A stretch of DNA of 64,000 bases from assembly GCA_964574985.1 (NCBI GenBank), contig CAZNPH010000003.1:62001-126000 (forward strand). The letters are read 5' to 3'. Under the pieces are notes generated by a model, which had not been told where the DNA came from, ran no database searches, and worked only from the letters and a program-made list of their open reading frames with translations. Within the stretch, counting starts at the first letter, position 1; each line of letters starts with the position of its first letter. Below are positions 8,040-16,265 of the stretch, piece after piece. Made by a program: the position numbers and the translations under genes. Source of the stretch: CAZNPH01 sp964574985. GTDB lineage: Bacteria > Bacteroidota > Bacteroidia > Bacteroidales > SM23-62.

Positions 8040-10427
8040 ATGAGATCAACTGCCTTTCTGAAAAACCTGGCCGCATGGTGGTTTCTTTTTACCGCCCCCC
8101 TGATTTGGGGACAGGAGATATGGATCAATGAACTGCACTATGACAATCAGGGAAGTGACCGCAACGAGGGGATCGAACTGGCCGGACAAGCCGGTACCGG
8201 TCTGTCCGGTTGTTCCCTGATCCTTTATAACGGCAAAGGCGGCAAAATATACCGGGAAATCGAACTTGAAGGGAGCATCCCCGGCCCGGAGAACGGTTAC
8301 GGCACGCTATGGATCGGGGTCAAAGGTCTCCAGAACGGTTCTCCGGACGGCATCGCAATCATTGATGATTCGGGCGGACTCATACAGTTCATCAGCTACG
8401 AAGGTTCTATGATTGCCGCCGAAGGCCCTGCGGCCGGACAGGAAAGTACCGATATCGGAGTAGCTGAAGACGGGGACACCGATCCGGAACATTCCCTGCA
8501 ACTGACCGGAACAGCCCTTGGATATTCCGGATTTACCTGGCAACCGGCTTCGCCGGGCAGCCGGGGAAAGAAAAATGACGGGCAGGTTTTCGGTGTGTAT
8601 ACCGACACACTGGCTCCGGTTTTCCTGCCGGGAACCCCGCGGGCCGATTCCACAACGGCGGAAAGCCTTTACCTGTCGGTATCCCTGAATGAACCGGGCA
8701 CCGTTTTCTACCATATAGCCCGGAAAGACAGCGTATCTTACTACCCGGCAGATACGGTATTCTTTCATCATGCAGTTATTTCCGATTCAGGCACTGTCAG
8801 GCAAATTACCATCTGCAACCTTGAAGCCGATACCCGTTACAGGGTGTTTTTTCTTGCCGCGGATACCTTCCGTATACCCAATCCGCAAAACAGCTTCACC
8901 GTTTTGGATATAAAAACACTTCCCGACCTGGAACCGCTGCGTCTCCAGATCGATTCCCTGAACAGAAAACAGTATGACGGAGATACCCTGTCCATCTGTT
9001 TGTCCGCAGCGGTCTTCGACAGCCTGTTCCTGAAAGGGACCGGCATATGGAATGATTCATGCAGGATCCTGACCGATACCCTGCTGACCACGCAGCAGCA
9101 TATCCGCGTTCCGGTCCGTACTTTCCATTCAGCAGATTCTTTTCTGATTACGTTTATTCATCCCTCACACGAACCAACCGTCCTTCAATCCCCGTGGCTC
9201 TGCTTCCATGACACACTGTCTCCTGTACCGGTGCATATCTCGCCCGCCAACGGGGAAGAAGCAGTGGATTTTCATGATCCGGTTCTTCAAATCGGTTTTT
9301 GTGAGAAGATTATGCCCGGTAACGGCAAGCTCCGGCTGATCCCGGCCGCCCGGCCCCGGGAATTCCTTTCCCTGAACACAGAGAGTGGAAAGCTACATAT
9401 CCACCCGGAAGATCCCTGCCTGCTCCTGGTCTGTGCCGATACGGCGCTGATGCCCGGAACCCGCTATTTCATTGAAATGGAAACCGGACTTGTACAGGAC
9501 TTGCACGGGAACCCCAGCCCCCGTTTTCCGGATGACCGCAAATGGATATTCATCACCGATTCGCTTCCGGCACCTCCGATCCGGCAAATACAATTCGTCA
9601 CCGATCCACGGGAATGTGATTCCTCGGCATTTGCCGGGAAAGAACTGATGGCAAGCGGGATCATAACCGCGGTCAGGGAAAGCATGACTTCCGGATATTA
9701 TGTCCAGGATCCGGGGGACAGTGTTTGGAGCGGACTCTTCATTGCCTGTCCGGTCCTTCCGGATGCCGTTGAAGGCGATACACTGATTTGTGTGGGAACC
9801 ATACGGGAACCGGGCGGGCAAACCCAATTGGGGGAACCGGTCCTGGCCAGGGTGCGTCCGGGCAACGGGGTACGGATACATCCCACTGCTCTTACCACCG
9901 GCCAGGCAAACTGTGAAAAATATGAGAGCATGCTCCTGCTTATCCGCGAAGCCACGTGCACAAGCAGCAGCCATAATAACGGAGAATGGGTAGCCGATGA
10001 CGGAACGGGTCCGCTGACGGTGATCAACCCTTTTCCGGACAGATTCACACCCGAAAAAGACAGTCTGTTTACCATCACGGGCATCAGTGAACAATTGAAC
10101 GGATCACGCAAACTCCTGCCGGTAGAAATACCTGTTTCCATCCCCCTGAAAAGCACTTCGATTCACGGATTTGCGAAACAACATGGTTTTATGATCTATC
10201 CGGTACCGGCCACGGAAAGGATCCACCTGAAAAATCCCGGGAGGCCCATGCCGGGATCCATGGTGGAGATTTACAACATGTCCGGTGCAAAAGTATTTTC
10301 AAAAAGATACAATATTCAGCCGGGCAGGCGGGTAACCATAGGCACCGGAATACTGGCCCCGGGAACCTACTCGCTGATCATCCGGTGGAACGGGAACACC
10401 TTCCACCGGAAATTCCTGATCAACTGA
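8040..10427 (+). CDS. T9SS cargo with lamin-tail, Ig-like and OB-fold domains
   Basis: 795 residues with a signal peptide (about 1-24, ending LIWGQ). Residues about 25-185 resemble a lamin tail domain (IWINELHYDNQGSDRNEGIEL). About 395-500 resemble an SbsA-type Ig-like domain (HISPANGEEAVDFHDPVL). About 520-705 resemble the OB-fold region of extracellular nucleases (GIITAVRE, GYYVQDPGDSVWSGLF, then GDTLICVGTIRE). The last 80 residues (FMIYPVPATERIHLKNPG, VEIYNMSGAKVF, LAPGTYSLII) form a type A T9SS C-terminal sorting domain. It should be exported by T9SS and attached to, or released from, the surface. No endonuclease/exonuclease/phosphatase domain is visible, so it is not a complete nuclease; a surface-binding role is inference. 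Confidence 0.82.
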   Translation: MRSTAFLKNLAAWWFLFTAPLIWGQEIWINELHYDNQGSDRNEGIELAGQAGTGLSGCSLILYNGKGGKIYREIELEGSIPGPENGYGTLWIGVKGLQNGSPDGIAIIDDSGGLIQFISYEGSMIAAEGPAAGQESTDIGVAEDGDTDPEHSLQLTGTALGYSGFTWQPASPGSRGKKNDGQVFGVYTDTLAPVFLPGTPRADSTTAESLYLSVSLNEPGTVFYHIARKDSVSYYPADTVFFHHAVISDSGTVRQITICNLEADTRYRVFFLAADTFRIPNPQNSFTVLDIKTLPDLEPLRLQIDSLNRKQYDGDTLSICLSAAVFDSLFLKGTGIWNDSCRILTDTLLTTQQHIRVPVRTFHSADSFLITFIHPSHEPTVLQSPWLCFHDTLSPVPVHISPANGEEAVDFHDPVLQIGFCEKIMPGNGKLRLIPAARPREFLSLNTESGKLHIHPEDPCLLLVCADTALMPGTRYFIEMETGLVQDLHGNPSPRFPDDRKWIFITDSLPAPPIRQIQFVTDPRECDSSAFAGKELMASGIITAVRESMTSGYYVQDPGDSVWSGLFIACPVLPDAVEGDTLICVGTIREPGGQTQLGEPVLARVRPGNGVRIHPTALTTGQANCEKYESMLLLIREATCTSSSHNNGEWVADDGTGPLTVINPFPDRFTPEKDSLFTITGISEQLNGSRKLLPVEIPVSIPLKSTSIHGFAKQHGFMIYPVPATERIHLKNPGRPMPGSMVEIYNMSGAKVFSKRYNIQPGRRVTIGTGILAPGTYSLIIRWNGNTFHRKFLIN

Positions 10428-10472
10428 GAATCCGCCTCCGCGTAGCCGCCCATTTCTTTTCCGTAAAATATT

Positions 10473-10480
10473 TACTTTTG
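10473..10480 (+). promoter_or_regulatory. Predicted -7 box before the ICMT-family gene
   Basis: TACTTTTG is an exact TAnnTTTG match, 44 bases before the ATG at 10525. The -33 element is only weak. Confidence 0.5.
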
Positions 10481-10524
10481 TTGATCGTCCACAGTAATGA
10501 TACAATCATTCTAAAAATATCAAC

Positions 10525-11055
10525 ATGGACCTTGAAAAAAACACCCATCACCATCACGGGCGGCATGAAGGACGGGATGACCTGACCGGAGAATACAAAT
10601 CCGGCGATGCCGGACAATTGATCCTGCTGATCATCTTTCTCGCAGTATGGATCTCAGATTCATTCTTTCTAGAATATTCTACCTTTCTCAGGGAAGGGAT
10701 CAGATGGTACATACGGATTGTTCCGGGCATACTTTTTCTTGCCGCCGGAGGGTATCTGGCCCGTTCGGGCCTGAACACCGTTTTCGGTGAAGTGAGGGAA
10801 AGACCGCAGGTGATCACCAAAGGACCTTTTTCCGTGGTGCGCCATCCCATATACCTCGGATCTGTTCTCTTTTACCTGGGGGTTACCGTCATAACCATGT
10901 CCCTTGCATCTGCAGCAGTATGCATCATCATCATCCTGTTTTATTATTACATTTCCCGCCATGAGGAAAAACTTCTCCTGGCCCGGTTCGGAAAGGAATA
11001 TGAAACCTATATGGGAAAAGTGCCTATGCTGCTGCCGGTAAAGCTGCGCTTTTAG
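10525..11055 (+). CDS. ICMT/PEMT-family integral membrane methyltransferase
   Basis: 176 residues. The soluble N-terminus is histidine-rich (HHHHGRHEGRDD within the first 20 residues). Four hydrophobic segments follow (about 32-50, 60-80, 110-130 and 135-150). The C-terminal half has the isoprenylcysteine carboxyl methyltransferase/phospholipid methyltransferase signature: TKGPFSVVRHPIYLGSVL and RHEEKLLLARFGKEYETY. Such proteins use SAM at the membrane; the bacterial substrate is generally not known. The histidine tract might bind a metal, which is inference. Its stop overlaps that of the convergent MGMT gene through the shared tetranucleotide TTAG. Confidence 0.83.
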   Translation: MDLEKNTHHHHGRHEGRDDLTGEYKSGDAGQLILLIIFLAVWISDSFFLEYSTFLREGIRWYIRIVPGILFLAAGGYLARSGLNTVFGEVRERPQVITKGPFSVVRHPIYLGSVLFYLGVTVITMSLASAAVCIIIILFYYYISRHEEKLLLARFGKEYETYMGKVPMLLPVKLRF

Positions 11056-11624
11056 TGCAGATGCATAGAGAGCACCCGGCCTGTATCATCGAAACGCACA
11101 CCTTCCGTTTCCAGCAGGGAACGCTTCATGTCCGTTCCGCCCTGAAATCCGCCCGGATGCCGGTCGGATCGTATGGCCCGGTGGCAGGGAACAATGATGG
11201 GATAGGGATTGGCCGCCAGGGCATTGCCCACCGCCCTGGCGGCTTTGTTTTTCCCCAGGTATGCCGCGATCAGTCCGTATGTACTGACCCTCCCCCTGGG
11301 AATCCCGTGTTCCGCACGCAGAACTCCCAGCTGAAAAGGAGTACAACGGCCGGGATCCGCAATCTCCAGGGGGAACTTAACGGCTTCTCCCTCAAGGCAT
11401 GCCCGGATTGCACCGGCCACAGTATCTATTTCCGAACAAGAACTTTCCCGTGAATGCAGATATCTCCCGGTAATACGTTCCCCGGCAGAACAATCCGGCC
11501 TGGAAAATAAAATTCCGGTTATCAAAGGTGTGCCGTTTATTTCACCCCAGATGATCCCCACCGGACCATATGGAGTCGGTTCAAGGATCTTGTAATGATC
11601 CGTGTTTTTATGGTCTTTAATCAA
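11052..11624 (-). CDS. Methylated-DNA-[protein]-cysteine S-methyltransferase
   Basis: 190 residues from the chosen start. It removes O6-alkyl groups from guanine by irreversible transfer to its own cysteine. The active-site motif PCHR is visible (Cys at about residue 147), preceded by FQLGVLRAEHGIPRGRVSTY and the helix-turn-helix-like AARAVGNALAANP. The open frame extends to 11825, but that extra part looks non-coding and reaches into the sulfatase promoter. The start is placed at TTG 11624 because AAGGTGA stands 5 bases upstream; GTG at 11633 is the alternative. Residues 15-80 form the degenerate N-terminal ribonuclease-like domain. Confidence 0.9.
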   Translation of the reverse strand: MIKDHKNTDHYKILEPTPYGPVGIIWGEINGTPLITGILFSRPDCSAGERITGRYLHSRESSCSEIDTVAGAIRACLEGEAVKFPLEIADPGRCTPFQLGVLRAEHGIPRGRVSTYGLIAAYLGKNKAARAVGNALAANPYPIIVPCHRAIRSDRHPGGFQGGTDMKRSLLETEGVRFDDTGRVLSMHLH

Positions 11625-11734
11625 TATATTCACCTTATTTAACAAATGCCGGGGACTGTACTGCAATTCGTGATTAATGAAATGAAATACCAATTGTTTT
11701 AAACCGCATGTTCGGTACAAACAGGAAAAATATA

Positions 11735-11742
11735 TATTTTTG
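11735..11742 (+). promoter_or_regulatory. Predicted -7 box of the sulfatase promoter
   Basis: TATTTTTG is an exact TAnnTTTG match, 26 bases before the ATG at 11769. No convincing -33 is seen. Confidence 0.55.
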
Positions 11743-11768
11743 ACAAAAAGAAAAAGTAAAAGCCCAAT

Positions 11769-13298
11769 ATGAACAGAAAAGCAATAGGATTTAAAATCAA
11801 AACCATGAGAAACAAAACGAAACATTTTCCGGATATGGCACAGGGATTCCTGAAAAAACTGGCCGTTGCCGTACCGGCCGCAACCCTGATTCCGCTGGCC
11901 TCAATCGCCCAGCCCGGCAATTGCCATACACCGCTGCCCGGGGAAGTCGGCAAATCCCCCAACATCCTCTGGGTATACGTGGAAGACACCAATCCCTGGA
12001 TGAGCTGCTACGGGGACGAAATTGTCAAAACACCCAGCATCGATAAACTGGCTGACCGGGGAGTACAGTTCAACCGGGCCTATATGACTTCCGCAGTGTG
12101 CACACCCACCCGTTCGGCGGTCATCACCGGCATGTACCAGACATCCACCGGCGCCCATGAACATTACAGCTCTTTCAGCATATGGAGGGGTAATGTAATG
12201 GAAATATGGCATCCCAACCATATGGGAGTCAGGACACTGCCCGAAATATTCAAGGCGGCGGGATATTACACATTCAATGAAGGAAAAGACCATTACAACT
12301 TTGTCTTTTCCGATGAGGACCTGTATGACCATAACGGGGAGAACGGATTCAAGGGTGCGGAGAACGGCACCGAATGGAGCGGACGGGCAGAAGGACAGCC
12401 TTTTTTCGGCCAGATCCAGCTGGTCGGGGGAAAATTTCATGATCCGCCCGAAGTGGTCAAGCCTGAAGAAGTTGCGGTTCCGCCCTACTATCCCGACAAC
12501 CAGATCTTCCGGAAAGAAATTGCCACTCATTACAATACCATCCTCAAGACGGATGAATTCCTGGGAAACATCATCGCCAAACTGAAAGAAGATGGCATCT
12601 ATGACAACACCATCGTATTCTTTTTCTCGGACCACGGCAACCGCCTCCCACGGCACAAGCAATTCCTTTATGAGGGAGGAATCCGTGTTCCGCTGATCAT
12701 TGCGGGACCCGGAATTCCGGCGAACCAGGTACGCAACGACCTGGTCAGCGGCATTGACATCAGCGCCACCACCCTGGCTCTGGCCGGTATCGGGGTGCCC
12801 GGCCACATGCACGGGATGGACATGTTTGCGGAAGATTTCCACCGGGACTGGGTAATTGCTGCCCGTGACCGCTGCGACTATACCATCGACAGGATCCGTA
12901 CGGTGGTGACCGGCCGGTACAAGTACATCCGCAACTTTATGACCGACAAGCCCTATATGCAGCCCCAGTACCGGGACGGATGGGATACCATGGAAAATCT
13001 CAGGCAAATGTACAAAGACGGAGAGCTCAATGAGATTCAGGCAAGATTTCCCGGTGAGGAACGGCCGGCAGAAGAATTATATGACCTGCAGGAGGATCCC
13101 CATGAGACCAACAACCTGGTCCATTCATACAAGCGCGAGCATGCCATGCAGCTTGCCGGACTCAGGGACATCCTCTGCCGCTGGATAATCGAAACCGACG
13201 ACAAAGGCCGTTTTCCGGAGACCGATGAAGCGCTGAAAGCAGTGATCGACCGCTGGGGTGACCAAGCGGTGAACAAGGAATACGACCGGGTCAGATAA
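11769..13298 (+). CDS. Sulfatase (family S1, formylglycine type)
   Basis: 509 residues. It hydrolyses a sulfate ester; the substrate is probably a sulfated glycan but cannot be named from sequence. The sulfatase signature CTPTRSAVITG starts at Cys111, the residue converted to formylglycine by a separate maturase. Metal-binding positions appear in VYVEDTNPWMSCYGD and FFFSDHGNRLPRHK, where the DHG is canonical. A signal peptide-like stretch (LKKLAVAVPAATLIPLASIAQ) follows a polar first 28 residues; internal ATGs at 11805 and 11835 may be the true start. No SusCD pair, other sulfatase or anSME maturase is adjacent. The nearby rhamnosidase remnant suggests it once sat in a larger glycan-use cluster, which is inference. 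Confidence 0.9.
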   Translation: MNRKAIGFKIKTMRNKTKHFPDMAQGFLKKLAVAVPAATLIPLASIAQPGNCHTPLPGEVGKSPNILWVYVEDTNPWMSCYGDEIVKTPSIDKLADRGVQFNRAYMTSAVCTPTRSAVITGMYQTSTGAHEHYSSFSIWRGNVMEIWHPNHMGVRTLPEIFKAAGYYTFNEGKDHYNFVFSDEDLYDHNGENGFKGAENGTEWSGRAEGQPFFGQIQLVGGKFHDPPEVVKPEEVAVPPYYPDNQIFRKEIATHYNTILKTDEFLGNIIAKLKEDGIYDNTIVFFFSDHGNRLPRHKQFLYEGGIRVPLIIAGPGIPANQVRNDLVSGIDISATTLALAGIGVPGHMHGMDMFAEDFHRDWVIAARDRCDYTIDRIRTVVTGRYKYIRNFMTDKPYMQPQYRDGWDTMENLRQMYKDGELNEIQARFPGEERPAEELYDLQEDPHETNNLVHSYKREHAMQLAGLRDILCRWIIETDDKGRFPETDEALKAVIDRWGDQAVNKEYDRVR

Positions 13299-13367
13299 TT
13301 CCAATATGCCGGAGGATAGCAACCCTGATCGAAATTCTTGTATGCATGGCTTTCTCCGTGTGTATGC

Positions 13368-13493
13368 TCATCCATTGCCGGCGGCAAATTCTACCTGGAC
13401 ATCCGGGTACCGGTCAACACCACCGCCAGGGTTTACCTGCCCACGGACAAGGCCGCTTCTGTCAGGGAAGGCGGTGTACCGGATGCGGTCTAG
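13368..13493 (+). pseudogene. Decayed C-terminal fragment of an alpha-L-rhamnosidase
   Basis: In the frame ending at TAG 13491-13493 one reads GGKFYLDIRVPVNTTARVYL and then PTDKAASVREGG. This matches the C-terminal beta-sandwich of family GH78 rhamnosidases, where the pattern is IPvNTtAtVYlP followed by a short loop and a glycine. Nothing of the catalytic domain precedes it: the frame is closed by a TGA at 13326-13328, and the sulfatase stop is only 30 bases further up. I read it as the tail of a gene deleted next to the sulfatase. Its end overlaps DUF2905 on the other strand by 4 bases. Confidence 0.6.
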
Positions 13494-13696
13494 CGTCTGA
13501 TTAAATTGATCAGCAGGGTCAGCAGCAGGCTGAGCAGGATCATGGAGGTAATGGGGATGTATATTTTGGTCCGATCGTTGACGATCCGGATATCTCCCGG
13601 CAACCGGCCGAACCAGTTGAGCAACCAGGGGGCAAAATGAAGGATGATCCCGATCGCCACCAGTATCAGTCCCGCTATGATCAGCCACCGTCCCAT
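13490..13696 (-). CDS. DUF2905 family small membrane protein
   Basis: 68 residues with two hydrophobic helices (about 3-28 and 48-65). They are separated by the short polar link WFGRLPGDIRIVNDRTKIYI, which is the family signature (GRLPGDI with a following strand). DUF2905 proteins are small inner-membrane proteins of unknown function. The ATG at 13696 is the only plausible start. A longer overlapping frame on the same strand (13368-13706) is not coding-like. Confidence 0.85.
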   Translation of the reverse strand: MGRWLIIAGLILVAIGIILHFAPWLLNWFGRLPGDIRIVNDRTKIYIPITSMILLSLLLTLLINLIRR

Positions 13697-13952
13697 GGTT
13701 TGGCAAGATAATACAATTTCAATGAAACCCTCATCACTGATCCGGGGAAAAACCCAATTGCATTATCTCCGTAAATTGCGGGCAGGCCTTCCCGGAGAAT
13801 TCCCGATCCGCTTTACCCGGGACACTTCCATCCAGCCCGTGCCCAAGGGATTCGATCGCATAAAGTCCCGCATGCTATTTTTTTTGCAAAAAACAGGTGG
13901 TTAAAAAAAAAAATTGTATTTTTATCCCTTGAGTCAAAAAATCCGGATCATC

Positions 13953-14084
13953 ATGAAAAGGACTGTCACACTGCTCCTGATTACAATCTTTTTTCTGGGG
14001 ATGCTGTTTTCCTCATGCAATAGAAAGTTGTGTCCTGCCTATGCCGGGAAAATCAAGACCGAGCAGGTAAAAAACAAAGCCTAG
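13953..14084 (+). CDS. Small lipoprotein, 43 residues
   Basis: ATG at 13953, TAG at 14082-14084. The peptide starts MKRTVTLLLITIFFLGMLFS and continues SCNRKLCPAYAGK. It has a lysine/arginine n-region, a hydrophobic core and a lipobox (LFSSC), so Cys22 should be lipidated after cleavage by signal peptidase II. The mature part is only 22 residues with a second cysteine. Very short lipoproteins with a CPAYA-like sequence are common in Bacteroidota, but I know no function. It precedes the outer-membrane-like gene at 14223 by 138 bases. Confidence 0.65.
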   Translation: MKRTVTLLLITIFFLGMLFSSCNRKLCPAYAGKIKTEQVKNKA

Positions 14085-14146
14085 TCAGATTTCCACTGTC
14101 CAGGCAATGGTTTTTCCCCTGCTTAAGATTCGGTTTATATAGCCAT

Positions 14147-14188
14147 TTCCGCGTATTTCATTTTTTTCCGCGTAGTTCATTATCTTTG
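14147..14188 (+). promoter_or_regulatory. Direct repeat and -7 box before the 14223 gene
   Basis: TTCCGCGTATTTCATT (14147-14162) is repeated with one change as TTCCGCGTAGTTCATT (14166-14181), a 19-base period. The second copy runs directly into the -7 box TATCTTTG (14181-14188), 34 bases before the ATG. The repeat covers the place where the -33 element belongs, so it could be an activator or repressor site. Confidence 0.5.
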
Positions 14189-14222
14189 TGAACAAGAATT
14201 CACCCCTGGCGTTGAATAGACA

Positions 14223-15023
14223 ATGATCCACCATTTTGTGACAAACAGATATGTATTGATCCTTTTGATCCTGCTGATTGCCGTGAACAAGGCAAACGCA
14301 CAGGGGGAAATTGCCGATCAGCCGGCCATTTTTTACAGGAATGAGATTTCCCCCGGACTTTCTCTTTTTTCAAACGGGGCAGGAGCCAGTTTCAGATACG
14401 GAAAAAGGCTCAATGCCAGGAAAAAAAGAATTTATGAGGTTGGCATTGCCGGGATCAAACATCCCAAAGAGGTGAGGATATCCAATCCATATTACAACAA
14501 TAAAGGTTTCGTTTTCGGGAAACTCAACAGTTTCTTTACCCTGAACGGCGGCATCGGAGCACAGAAAGAACTATACAAGAAATCGGACAAAGGCGGGATT
14601 TCCATTCGCAGATTTCATTCCTTCGGACCTTCGATCGGTCTGCTCAAACCGGTCTATTATGAGGTATTCCATGCAGGTGGTTCCGGGCCGGGAGATTATT
14701 ATCTGGAGACGGAAAAATTCGATCCTTCAACCCACCAGGGGAACATCTACGGAAAAGCCTCCTTCTTCAAAGGTTTCAAGGAAATTTCACTGACCCCCGG
14801 AGGATATTTCAGGTTCGGTTTCAGTTTCGAATACAGCCGGGAAGACATTGTTCTTCATGCGTTGGAAGCGGGATTCCAGGTGGAAGCTTTTTTGAAGGAA
14901 CCAGACATCATGTCCATTGAAAAAAACAACCACGTTTTTCTTTCCCTTTTTGTGAGCTACCGGTTCGGAAAGATCATTGACGCCCGCGGAAACATTACAG
15001 TGGACGATCTGATCAACCCCTGA
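14223..15023 (+). CDS. Outer-membrane-like protein of unknown function
   Basis: 266 residues. I recognise no named family. A signal peptide is clear (hydrophobic residues 10-21, cleavage after ANAQ at about 27). The rest alternates polar and aromatic residues in short strands separated by glycine-rich turns (EISPGLSLFSNGAGASFRYG, FFTLNGGIGAQKELY, GGYFRFGFSFEYS, FLSLFVSYRFGKI), which fits an 8-10 strand outer membrane barrel. It stands alone with its own predicted promoter and repeat element. No glycan, transport or secretion partner adjoins it. Confidence 0.7.
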   Translation: MIHHFVTNRYVLILLILLIAVNKANAQGEIADQPAIFYRNEISPGLSLFSNGAGASFRYGKRLNARKKRIYEVGIAGIKHPKEVRISNPYYNNKGFVFGKLNSFFTLNGGIGAQKELYKKSDKGGISIRRFHSFGPSIGLLKPVYYEVFHAGGSGPGDYYLETEKFDPSTHQGNIYGKASFFKGFKEISLTPGGYFRFGFSFEYSREDIVLHALEAGFQVEAFLKEPDIMSIEKNNHVFLSLFVSYRFGKIIDARGNITVDDLINP

Positions 15024-15070
15024 TAATGTTTATTGACTGCCGTTTTTTATTTTTTATTACCCTCTGATCC

Positions 15071-15101
15071 TTGAAGATTTAAGGATAAATCTTTATGTTT
15101 G
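15071..15101 (+). promoter_or_regulatory. Predicted gapA promoter
   Basis: TTG at 15071-15073, 20 bases, then TATGTTTG at 15094-15101. This matches the Bacteroidota pattern TTG-N(17-23)-TAnnTTTG; transcription would start near 15107, about 33 bases before the ATG. Confidence 0.7.
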
Positions 15102-15140
15102 CATTCCTGAAATCAAATCCTTTCATAAATACTTAGAAAC

Positions 15141-16145
15141 ATGACAAAAATTAAAGTAGCCATCAACGGATTCGGCAGAATCGGAAGAAACGTATTCAAG
15201 ATCGCACTGGATAATCCCGATCTGCAGATCGTCGGAATCAATGATCTTACCGACAACAAAACACTTGCCCATCTGTTGAAGTATGATTCCACCCAGGGCA
15301 AATTCCAGGGAGAAGTTTCCTATGACGAAGACGGGATCATTGTCAACGGATTGAAGACATCCGTCACCGAAGAAAAAAATCCGGCACAGATCAAATGGGC
15401 CGAAACACCCGACGTAGTCATTGAGTCTACAGGTATTTTCAGGGTGAAAGAAAGCGACAAGGGGGGATATGGCGATCATTTGAAAAACGGAGCCAAAAAG
15501 GTTATCCTGACGGTTCCCGCAAAAGACACAATAGACAACATGATCGTTCTGGGAGTCAATGAAGACGCCATCCGCAGCGAAGACCAATGTGTTTCCAATG
15601 CATCCTGCACCACCAATTGCCTGGCCCCGGTAGCCAAAGTACTGAACGATACATTTGGGATCGAAAGCGGATATATGACCACCATTCACTCATATACCAA
15701 TGACCAGTTGCTGCTGGACGGACCACACAAAGACCTCAGAAGGGCAAGGGCGGCAGCCATTTCCCAGGTGCTGACCACTACCGGAGCAGCAAAAGCTGTC
15801 GGAAAAGTGATCCCGGAACTGGAAGGTAAAATGGACGGAACAGCCATCAGGGTCCCCACACCAACCGGTTCACTGGTCGATCTGGTAGCCAATCTGAACA
15901 AAGAAGTGACCAAAGAAGAAGTAAATGCAGCCATGAAAGAAGCGGCAGAAGGCCCGATGAAAGGAATACTGGAATATACCGAAGATCCCATTGTTTCAGT
16001 CGATGTGATCCACAATCCGGCTTCTTCCATTTTTGATGCCCAGAGCACCATGGTCAATGGCAAGATGGTAAAGGTCTTCTCCTGGTACGACAATGAATGG
16101 GGCTACTCATACAGGGTCGTGGACCTGATCCCGATGCTTTTTTAA
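15141..16145 (+). CDS. gapA: Type I glyceraldehyde-3-phosphate dehydrogenase
   Basis: 334 residues, the usual length. It converts glyceraldehyde 3-phosphate to 1,3-bisphosphoglycerate with NAD+ and phosphate in glycolysis, in the cytosol. The N-terminal Rossmann motif INGFGRIGRNVF, the catalytic Cys156 in SNASCTTNCLAP, and the C-terminal SWYDNEWGYSYR are all present. Asp at the end of beta-2 (GINDLTD) indicates NAD preference. It is a single-gene unit, with a good promoter upstream and an intrinsic terminator 32 bases after the stop. Confidence 0.97.
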   Translation: MTKIKVAINGFGRIGRNVFKIALDNPDLQIVGINDLTDNKTLAHLLKYDSTQGKFQGEVSYDEDGIIVNGLKTSVTEEKNPAQIKWAETPDVVIESTGIFRVKESDKGGYGDHLKNGAKKVILTVPAKDTIDNMIVLGVNEDAIRSEDQCVSNASCTTNCLAPVAKVLNDTFGIESGYMTTIHSYTNDQLLLDGPHKDLRRARAAAISQVLTTTGAAKAVGKVIPELEGKMDGTAIRVPTPTGSLVDLVANLNKEVTKEEVNAAMKEAAEGPMKGILEYTEDPIVSVDVIHNPASSIFDAQSTMVNGKMVKVFSWYDNEWGYSYRVVDLIPMLF

Positions 16146-16176
16146 TGGTATCTTTATGATACAAGAGCCAAAGAAG

Positions 16177-16205
16177 GCTGTCTCAAAAGAGGCAGCTTTT
16201 TTTTT
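16177..16205 (+). terminator. Intrinsic terminator of gapA
   Basis: GCTGTCTC, loop AAAA, then GAGGCAGC (8 pairs with one G-U) followed by nine T. It also faces the 3' end of the convergent SiaC-type gene. Confidence 0.85.
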
Positions 16206-16265
16206 AATTGACTGAATAAGGCATCTGCCAAAATTTTTCCGGAAAGTTCTGAAGCGCCGCCACCC

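Noticed and set aside
11901..13007. 368-residue open frame on the minus strand
   Set aside because: It is antisense to the sulfatase; the sulfatase signature decides the coding strand.
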